Below are positions 54,701 to 64,000 of a stretch of 64,000 nt of DNA, piece after piece. The DNA lies in the NCBI GenBank assembly GCA_037903355.1, contig JBAJFE010000004.1:5192001-5256000 (forward strand). Direction: 5' to 3'. This stretch comes from Trichuris trichiura. Lineage: Eukaryota; Nematoda; Enoplea; Trichinellida; Trichuridae. How positions within the stretch are numbered: the stretch's first letter is position 1; every line of letters begins with the position of its first letter. The position numbers and the translations under genes were made by a program. Under the pieces are notes generated by a model. The model saw nothing but the letters and a program-made list of their open reading frames with translations. It ran no database searches and was not told the DNA's origin.

Positions 54701-56899
54701 TTACTCATCTTAAGGAAAGATGTATTGCTTTTTCAGGTTTTCCCCATTTTTCCGTGTTCCTATTTTTCGAAGACCAGATGCAATTTCCTCCAATCTCGAC
54801 TGGAACGTGAACTCAAGAAACTTGCATTGGTTTAACAACGCTTGTCGGTTCGTTTCGTACGCACGTTCTGCAAATGCAGTCTTATAGCTCCTGTGGTGTA
54901 AAATTTCCTGATCACTGTTAGCACTTCGAACGCTCAGGTGACACCGAGGGGAACGGTTCGTGGAGGTGTATCTGCCAAAAAAAAGACGCGCGAAAAACGG
55001 CCTACGACACTGAGTGTTCTCACGTTGTCTCCAACCGTAGCACTAGCTCAGCCTAACGTTCCTTAACTTCGCAGATCTGACGGGATGCGGTGCTTTCAAC
55101 GTAGTATGATCGTAGGCAGGGGAGACTGAGGACATACGTCCCTACGGGGGCTTGACGCAGGCTTCAGTGAAGGAAGTGGTCCATTTCCCTCCGTTGCCTT
55201 AGTGCCGCAACTTGAAATGAATTCAATACTAAAATTTTTGCTAATTCTGCCGCGTCTGAATAAGGTCGCCCAATTGACCGATTGAAGGAACGTTTTTGCT
55301 AGGACCTTCTGTACCTCCAATGTTGGAAGCTGGGATCATCTAATCCTCGCGGTCAGACTATTCCGGTAAAGACGAAATGCGGCAGAAAGGATGTGTTTTT
55401 TTGCCAGTGGGCTTGAACTTTCTTTCCTCTTCCGCTTACTCACTTTTCGAGAGTTGCACGACACCTTCAGCAACGCTCACGTTTTCATGGGATACATGAA
55501 CTGTGCTTGGAACCGGACAAAAGCATCTTACTCATCTTAAGGAAAGATGTATAGCTTTTTCAGGTTTTCCCCATTTTTCCGTGTTCCTATATTTCGAAGA
55601 CCAGATGCAATTTCCTCCAATGTCGACTAGAACGTGAAGTCAAGAAAGTTGCATTGGTTTAACAACGCTTGTCGGTTTGTTTCGTACGCACGTTCTGCAA
55701 ATGCAGTCCTCTAGCTCCTGTGGTGTAAAATTTCGTGATCACTGTTACCCCTTCGAACGCTCAGGTGACACCGAGGGGAACGGTTCGTGGAGGTGTTTCT
55801 GCCAAAAAAAAGACGCGCGAAAAACGGCCTACGACACTGAGTGTTCCCGCGTTGTCTCCAACCGTAGTACTAGCTCAGCCTAACGTACGTTAACTTAGCA
55901 GATCTGACGGGATGCGGTGCATTCAACGTAGTATGATCGTCGGCAGGGGAGACTGAGGACATACTTTCCTACGGCGGCTTGACGCAGGCTTCAGTGAAGG
56001 AAGTGGTCCATTTGCCTCCGTTGCCTTAGTGCCGCAACTTGAAATGAATTCAATACTAAAATTTTTGCTAATTCTGCTGCGTCTGAATAAGGTCGCCCAA
56101 TTGACCGATTGAAGGAACGTTTTTGCTAGGTCCTTCTGTACCTCCTATGTTGGAAGCTGGGATCATCTAATGCTCGCAGTCAGACTATTCTGATAAAGAC
56201 GAAATCCGGCGGAAAGGATGTGTTTTTTTGCCAGTGTACTTCAACTTTCTTTCCTGTACCGCTTACTCGCTTTCCGAGAGTTGCACGACAGCTTCAGCAA
56301 CGCTCACGTTTTCGTGGGATACATGAACTGCGCTTGGAACCGGACAAAAGCATCTTACTCATCTTAAGGAAAGATGTATTGCTTTTTCAGCTTTTCCCCA
56401 TTTTTCCGTGTTCCTATTTTTCTAAGACCAGATGCAATTTCCTCCAATCTCGACTAGAACGTGAAGTCAAGAAAGTTGCATTGGTTTAACAACGCTTGTC
56501 GGTTCGTTTCGTACGCAGGTTCTGCAAATGCAGTCTTATAGCTCCTGTGGTGTAAAATTTCGTGATAACTGTTAGCCCTTGGAACGCTCAGGTGACACCG
56601 AGGGGAACGGTTGGTAGAGGTGTTTCTGCCAAAAAAAAAGACGCGCGAAAAACGGCGTACGACACTGAGTGTTCCCACGTTGTCTCCAACCGTAGCACTA
56701 GCTCAGCCTAACGTTCCTTAACTTCGCAGATCTGACGGGATGCGGTGCTTTCAACGTAGTATGATCGTAGGCAGGGGAGGCTGAGGACATACTTTCCTAC
56801 GGGGGCTTGACGCAGGCTTCAGTGAAGGAAGTGGTCCATTTCCCTCCGTTGCCTTAGTGCCGCAACTTGAAATGAATTCAATACTAAAATTTTTGCTAA

Positions 56900-59800
56900 T
56901 TCTGCCGCGTCTGAATAAGGTCGCCCAATTGACCGATTGAATTAACGTTTTTGCTAGGACCTTCTGTACCACCAATGCTGGAAGCTGGGATCATCTAATG
57001 CTCGCGGTCAGACTATTCCGGTAAAGACGAAATGCGGCAGAAAGGATGTGTTTTTTTGCCAGTGGACTTGAACTTTCTTTCCTCTACCGCTTACTCGCTT
57101 TCCGAGAGTTGCACGACAGCTTCAGCAACGCTCACGTTTTCATGGGATACATGAACTGCGCTGGGAACCGGACAAAAGCATCTTAATCATCTTAAGGAAA
57201 GATGTATTGCTTTTTCAGGTTTTCCTCATTTTTCTCTGTTCCTATTTTTCGAAGAAAAGATGCAATTTCCTCCAATCTCGACTAGAACGTGAATCCAAGA
57301 AAGTTGCATTGGTTTAACAACGCTTGTCGGTTCGTTTCGTACACACGTTCTGCAAATGCAGTCTTATAGCTCCTGCGGTGTAAAATTTCGTGATCACTGT
57401 TAGCCCTTCGAACGCTCAGGTAACACCGAGACGAACGGTTCGTGGAGGTGTATCTGCCAAAAAAAAGACGCGCGAAAAACGGCCTACGACACTGAGTGTT
57501 CCCACGTTGTCTCCAACCGTAGTACTAGCTCAGCCTAACGTTCGTTAACTTCGCAGATCTGACGGGATGCGGTGCGTTCAACGTAGTATGATCGTAGGCA
57601 GGGGAGACTGAGGACATACTTTCCTACGGGGGCTTGACGGAGGCTTCAGTGAAGGAAGTGGTCCATCTGCCTCCGTTGCCTTAGTGCCGCAACTTGAAAT
57701 GAATTCAATACTAAAATTTTTGCTAATTCTGCTGCGTCTGAATAAGGTCGCCCAATGGACCGATGCAAGGAGCGTTTTTGCTAGGTCCTTCTGTTGCTCC
57801 AATGTTGGAAGCTGGGATCATCTAATGCTCTCGGTCAGACTACTCCGATAAAGGCGAAATGCGGCTAAAAGGATGTGTTTTTTGCCAGTGGACTTGAACT
57901 TTCTTTCCTCTATCGCTTACGCGCTTTCCGAGAGTTGCACGACAGCATCAGCAACGCTCACGTTTTCATGGGATACATGAACCGCGCTTGGAACCGGACA
58001 AAAGCATCTTACTTATCTTAAGGAAAGATGTATTGCTTTTTCAGGTTTTCCCCATTTTTCCGTGTTCCTATTTTTCGAAGACCAGATGCAATTTCCTCCA
58101 ATCTCGACTAGAACGTGAAGTCAAGAAAGTTGCGTTGGTTTAACAACGCTTGTCGGTTCGTTTCGTACGCACGTTCTGCAAATACAGTCTTATAGCTCCT
58201 GTGGTGTGAAATCTCGTGATCACTGTTAGCCCTTCGAACGCTCAGGTGATACCGAGGGGAACGGTTCGTGGAGGTGTTTCTGCCAAAAAAAAAGACGCGG
58301 GAAAAACGGCCTACGACACTGAGTGTTCCCACGTTGTCTCCAACCGTAGTACTAGCTCAGTCTAACGTTCCTTAACTTCGCAGATCTGACGGGATGCGGT
58401 GCATTCAACGTAGTATGATCGTAGGCAGGGGAGACTGAGGACATACTTTCCTACGGGGGCTTGACGCAGGCTTCACTGAAGGAAGTGGTCCATCTGCCTC
58501 CGTTGCCTTAGTGCCGCAACTTGAAATGAATTCAATACTAAAATTTTTGCTAATTCTGCTGCGTCTGAATAAGGTCGCCCAATTGACCGATGCAAGGAGC
58601 GTTTTTGCTAGGTCCTTCTGTTGCTCCAATGTTGGAAGCTGGGATCATCTAATGCTCTCGGTCAGACTACTCCGATAAAGGCGAAATGCGGCTAAAAGGA
58701 TGTGTTTTTTGCCAGTGGACTTGAACTTTCTTTCCTCTACCGCTTACGCGCTTTCCGAGAGTTGCACGACAGCTTCAGCAACGCTCACGTTTTCATGAGA
58801 TACATGAACTGCGCTCGGAACCGGACAAAAGCATCTTAATCATCTTAAGGAAAGATGTATTGCTTTTTCAGGTTTTCCTCATTTTTCCCTGTTCCTATTT
58901 TTCGAAGAAAAGATGCAATTTCCTCCAATCTCGACTAGAACGTGAAGCCAAGAAAGTTGCATTGGTTTAACAACGCTTGTCGGTTCGTTTCGTACGCACG
59001 TTCTGCAAATGCAGTCCTATAGCTCCTGTGGTGTAAAATTTCGTGATAACTGTTAGCCCTTCGAACGCTCAGGTAACACCGAGGGGAACGGTTCGTGGAG
59101 GTGTTTCTGCCAAAAAAAAAGACGCGCGAAAAACGGCCTACGACACTGAGTGTTCCCACGTTGTCTCCAACCGTAGTACTAGCTCAGCCTAACGTTCCTT
59201 AACTTCGCAGATCTGACGGGATGCGGTGCTTTCAACGTAGTATGATCGTAAGCATGGGAGACTGACGACGTACGTTCCTACGGGGGCCTGACGCAGGCTT
59301 CAGTGAAGGAAGTTGTCCATTTGCCTCCGTTGCCTCAGTGCCGCAACTTGAAATGAATTCAATACTAAAATTTTTGCTAATTCTGCTGCGTCTGAATAAT
59401 GTCGCCCAATTGACCGATTGAAGGAGCATTAGTGCTAGGTCCTTCTGTAGCTCCAATGTTGGAAGCTGGGATCATCTAATGCTCGCGGTCAGACTATTCC
59501 GGTAAAGACGAAATGCGGCTGAAAGGATGTGTTTTTTTGCCAGTGGACTTGAACTTTCTTTCCTCTACCGCTTACTCGCTTTTCAAGTTGCACGACAGCT
59601 GCAACGCTCACGTTTTCATGGGATACATGGACTACACTAAAAATTGGGAAGAAACATGTACTCATCTTAAGGAAAGATGTATTGCTTTTTCAGGTTTTCC
59701 CCATTTTTCCGTGTTCCTATTTTTCGAAGAAAAGATGCAATTTCCTCCAATCTCGACTAGAACGTGAAGCCAAGAAAGTTGCATTGGTTTAACAACGCTT

Positions 59801-62800
59801 GTCGGTTCGTTTCGTACACACGTTCTGCAAATGCAGTCTTATAGCTCCAGCGGTGTAAAATTTCGTGATCACCGTTAGCCCTTCGAACGCTCAGGTAACA
59901 CCGAGGGGAACGGTTCGTGGAGGTGTATCTGCCAAAAAAAAGACGCGCGAAAAACGGCCTACGACACTGAGTGTTCCCACGTTGTCTCCAACCGTAGTAC
60001 TAGCTCAGCCTAACGTTCGTTAACTTCGCAGATCTGACGGCATGCGGTGCGTTCAACGTAGTATGATCGTAGGCAGGGGAGACTGAGGACATACTTTCCT
60101 ACGGGGGCTTGACGCAGGCTTCACTGAAGGAAGTGGTCCATCTGCCTCCGTTGCCTTAGTGCCGCAACTTGAAATGAATTCAATACTAAAATTTTTGCTA
60201 ATTCTGCTGCGTCTGAATAAGGTCGCCCAATTGACCGACGCAAGGAGCGTTTTTGCTAGGTCCTTCTGTTGCTCCAATGTTGGAAGCTGGGATCATCTAA
60301 TGCTCTCGGTCAGACTACTCCGATAAAGGCGAAATGCGGCTAAAAGGATGTGTTTTTTGCCAGTGGACTTGAACTTTCTTTCCTCTACCGCTTACCGACT
60401 TTTCGAGAGTTGCACGACAGCTTCTGCAACGCTCACGTTTTCATGGGATACATGAACTGCGCTCGGAACTGGACAAAAGCATCTTAATCATCTTAAGGAA
60501 AGATGTATTGCTTTTTCAGGTTTTCCTCATTTTTCCCTGTTCCTATTTTTCGAAGAAAAGATGCAATTTCCTCCAATCTCGACTAGAACGTGAAGCCAAG
60601 AAAGTTGCATTGGTTTAACAACGCTTGTTCGGTTCGTTTCGTACGCACGTTAACTGCCTCCAAATGCAGTCTTATAGCTCCTGGGGTGTAAAATTTCGTG
60701 ATAACTGTTAGCCCTTCGAACGCTCAGGTGACACCGAGGGGAACCGTTCGTGGAGGTGTTTCTGCCAAAAAAAAAGACGCGCGAAAAACGGCCTACGACA
60801 CTGAGTGTTCCCACGTTGTCTCCAACCGTAGTACTAGCTCAGCCTAACGTTCCTTAACTTCGCAGATCTGACGGGATGCGGTGCATTCAACGTAGTATGA
60901 TCGTAGGCAGGGGAGACTGAGGACATACTTTCCTACGGGGGCTTGGCGCAGGCTTCAGTGAAGAAATGAGTATTTGCCTCCGTTGCCTTAGTGCCGCAAC
61001 TTGAAATGAATTCAATACTAAAATTTTTGCTGATTCTGCTGCGTCTGAATAAGGTCGCCCAATTGACCGATTGAAGGAACGTTTTTGCTAGGACCTTCTG
61101 TACCTCCAATGTTGGAAGCTGGGATCATCTAATGTTCGCGGTCAGACTACTCCGATAAAGGCGAAATGCGGCTAAAAGGATGTGTTTTTTGCCAGTGGAC
61201 TTGAACTTTCTTTCCTCTACCGCTTACGCGCTTTCCGAGAGTTGCACGACAGCTTCAGCAACGCTCACGTTTTCATGGGATACATGAACCGCGCTTGGAA
61301 CCGGACAAAAGCATCTTACTTATCTTAAGGAAAGATGTATTGCTTTTTCAGGTTTTCCCCATTTTTCCGTGTTCCTATTTTTCGAAGACCAGATGCAATT
61401 TCCTCCAATCTCGACTAGAACGTGAAGTCAAGAAAGTTGCCTTGGTTTAACAACGCTTGTCGGTTCGTTTCGTACGCACGTTCTGCAAATACAGTCTTAT
61501 AGCTCCTGTGGTGTGAAATCTCGTGATCACTGTTAGCCCTTCGAACGCTCAGGTGATACCGAGGGGCACGGTTCGTGGAGGTGTTTCTGCCAAAAAAAAA
61601 GACGCGGGAAAAACGGCCTACGACACTGAGTGTTCCCACATTGTCTCCAACCGTAGTACTAGCTCAGCCTAACGTTCCTTAACTTCGCAGATCTGACGGG
61701 ATGCGGTGCATTCAACGTAGTATGATCGTAGGCAGGGGAGACTGAGGACATACTTTCCTACGGGGGCTTTGCGCAGGCTTCAGTGAAGGAAGTGGTCCAT
61801 TTGCCTCCGTTGCCTTAGTGCCGCAACCTGAAATGAATTCAATACTAAAATTTTTGCTAATTCTGCTGCGTCTGAATAAGGTCGCCCAATTGACCGATTG
61901 AAGGAACGTTTTTGCTAGGTCCTTCTGTACCTCCAATGTTGGAAGCTGGGATCACCTAATGCTCGCGGTCAGACTATTCCGATAAAGAAGAAATCCGGCG
62001 GAAAGGATGTGTTTTTTTGCCAGTGGACTTGAACTTTCTTTCCTCTACCGCTTACTCGCTTTTCGAGAGTTGCACGACAGCTTCTGCAACGCTCACGTTT
62101 TCATGGGATACATGAACTGCGCTAGGAACCGGACAAGACATCTTACTCATCTTAAGGAAAGATGTATTGCTTTTTCAGGTTTTCCCCATTTTTCCGTGTT
62201 CCTATTTTTCGATGAAAAGATGCAATTTCCTCCAATCTCGACTAGAACGTGAAGCCAAGAAAGTTGCATTGGTTTAACAACGCTTGTCGGTTCGTTTCGT
62301 ACACACGTTCTGCAAATGCAGTCTTATAGCTCCTGCGGTGTAAAATTTCGTGATTACTGTTAGCCCTTCGAACGCTCAGGTAACACCGAGGGGAACGGTT
62401 CGTGGAGGTGTATCTGCCAAAAAAAAGACGCGCGAAAAACCGCCTACGACACTGAGTGTTCCCACGTTGTCTCCAACCGTAGTACTAGCTCAGCCTAACG
62501 TTCGTTAACTTCGCATATCTGACGGGATGCGGTGGGTTCAACGTAGTATGATCGTAGGCAGGGGAGACTGAGGACATACTTTCCTACGGGGGCTTGACGC
62601 AGGCTTCAGTGAAGGAAGTGGTCCATCTGCCTCCGTTGCCTTAGTGCCGCAACTTGAAATGAATTCAATACTAAAATTTTTGCTAATTCTGCTGCGTCTG
62701 AATAAGGTCACCCAATTGAACCGATGCAAGGAGCGTTTTTGCTAGGTCCTTCTGTTGCTCCAATGTTGGAAGCTGGGATCATCTAATGCTCTCGGTCAGA

Positions 62801-64000
62801 CTACTCCGATAAAGGCGAAATGCGGCTAAAAGGATGTGTTTTTTGCCAGTGGACTTGAACTTTCTTTCCTCTATCCCTTACGCGCTTTCCGAGAGTTGCA
62901 CGACAGCTTCAGCAACGCTCACGTTTTCATGGGATACATGAACTGCGCACGGAACCGGACAAAAGCGTCTTAATCATCTTAAGGAAAGATGTATTGCTTT
63001 TTCAGGTTTTCCTCATTTTTCTCTGTTCCTATTTTTCGAAGAAAAGATGCAATTTCCTCCAATCTCGACTAGAACGTGAAGCCAAGAAAGTTGCATTGGT
63101 TTAACAACGCTTGTCGGTTCGTTTCGTACACACGTTCTGCAAATGCAGTCTTATAGCTCCTGCGGTGTAAAATTTCGTGATCACTGTTAGCCCTTCGAAC
63201 GCTCAGGTAACACCGACAGGAACGGTTCGTGTAGGTGTATCTGCCAAAAAAAAGACTCGCGAAAAACGGCCCACGACACTGAATGTTCCCACGTTGTCTC
63301 CAACCGTAGTACTAGCTCAGCCTAACGTTCGTTAACTTCGCAGATCTGACGGGATGCGGTGCGTTCAACGTAGTATGATCGTAGGCAGGGGAGACTGAGG
63401 ACATACTTTCCTACGGGGGCTTGACGCAGGCTTCAGTGAAGGAAGTGGTCCATTTGCCTCCGTTGCCTTAGTGCCGCAACTTGAAATGAATTCAATACTA
63501 AAATTTTGGCTGATTCTGCAGCGTCTGAATAAGGTCGCCCAATTGACCGATGCAAGGAGCGTTTTTGCTAGGTCCTTCTGTTGCTCCAATGTTGGAAGCT
63601 GGGATCATCTAATGCTCTCGGTCAGACTACTCCGATAAAGGCGAAATGCGGCTAAAAGGATGTGTTTTTTGCCAGTGGACTTGAACTTTCTTTCCTCTAT
63701 CGCTTACGCGCTTTCCGAGAGTTGCACGACAGCTTCAGCAACGCTCACGTTTTCATGGGATACATGAACTGCGCTCGGAACCGGACAAAAGCATCTTAAT
63801 CATCTTAAGGAAAGATGTATTGCTTTTTCAGGTTCTCCTCATTTTTCCCTGTTCCTATTTTTCGAAGAAAAGATGCAATTTCCTCCAATCTCGACTAGAA
63901 CGTGAAGCCAAGAAAGTTGCATTGGTTTAACAACGCTTGTCGGTTCGTTTCGTACGCATGTTCTGCAAATGCAGTCTTATAGCTCCTGTGGTGTAAAATT
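56900..64000. repeat. trimeric higher-order pattern in the distal satellite
   Basis: From 56.9 kb the monomers run X V V X V V X V V. V monomers carry GATAAAGGCGAAATGCGGCT (57848, 58676, 60326, 61156, 62811, 63646). X monomers (57010, 59500, 61985) lack it, and carry TCGTACACACG and GGTGTATCTGCC. X recurs about every 2.48 kb. The order of the two V subtypes is not constant. Confidence 0.7.

Larger units (their letters stand above)
43657..64000. repeat. tandem satellite, about 827-bp monomer, about 24.6 copies, continuing beyond the window
   Basis: A fixed anchor, GCTAATTCTGCTGCGTCTGA, recurs at 43666, 44492, 45319, 46146, 46973, 47800, 48627 and so on to 63509, giving 24 intervals averaging 826.8 bp. 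All monomers have the same orientation. Left copies (43.7-47.6 kb) form a divergent subfamily (ACGAGCATGAGTGCTGGGTC), right copies share GGAGCATTAGTGCTAGGTCC or the GGAGCGTTTTTGCTAGGTCC variant. Copies near 59.6 kb and 60.95 kb have small deletions, and one near 60.65 kb a small insertion. Recurrent 60-85-codon open frames on both strands drift with the subfamily and are not supported as genes. No transposon ends were seen inside the array. Confidence 0.97.

Noticed and set aside
43769..63589. Recurrent 60-90-codon open frames in the satellite
   Set aside because: They recur only because the monomer repeats; frames are gained and lost between monomers and have no recognised domain.

Overview
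This is eukaryotic DNA, most likely from a nematode. The strongest clue is an interstitial array of TTAGGC-type hexamers (the nematode telomere unit) at 12.03-12.25 kb. Short introns with GT..AG ends, BED-finger hAT transposases, mariner, Tigger, Merlin, Copia and Gypsy elements and a long-monomer satellite agree with that. I could not place it more precisely; the species is unknown to me. There are no operons, rRNA genes or CRISPR arrays.

Layout. 0-13.5 kb is gene-poor sequence: an RTE-like LINE 3' end, an hAT remnant, a two-exon gene of unknown function (3396-4910), a mariner remnant, a very long pure (GAA)n tract, a decayed ankyrin/SOCS-box gene (8559-9775), a near-perfect 40-bp-arm hairpin (10425-10510) and a 1.07-kb transposon with 8-bp target duplications that carries the telomere-like array (11428-12497). 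13.5-32.5 kb holds a broken BED-hAT transposase gene, a 1.6-kb duplicated segment (15903 and 25911), a Tigger tail, an apparently intact young Ty3/Gypsy-type LTR element (20140-24597) with a canonical -1 slippery heptamer between gag and pol, and a mosaic Merlin/hAT region (27512-32432). 33.1-40.1 kb is one Copia element (237-bp LTRs, AATAT target duplication). It has lost its RT C-terminus and RNase H and is invaded by three hAT elements, one in each LTR and one in RT. 41.0-43.7 kb holds a Gypsy 3' end and a Merlin element with an ISXO2-type DDE transposase. From 43.66 kb to the window end is a tandem satellite of about 827-bp monomers (about 24.6 copies) with local dimer and trimer higher-order structure.

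How the parts relate. Almost everything is transposon-derived, and the elements document each other. The two Copia LTRs serve as reciprocal empty sites for two hAT insertions. The duplicated segment gives an empty site for a third hAT end. Three copies share the GGGTCT terminal inverted repeats that I assign to Merlin: the transposase-bearing one at the satellite edge, the telomere-repeat-bearing one at 11.4 kb and a split one at 27.7-32.4 kb. The most unusual system is therefore a Merlin-type non-autonomous element that carries and could spread telomere-like repeats. No host gene here could be named with confidence.
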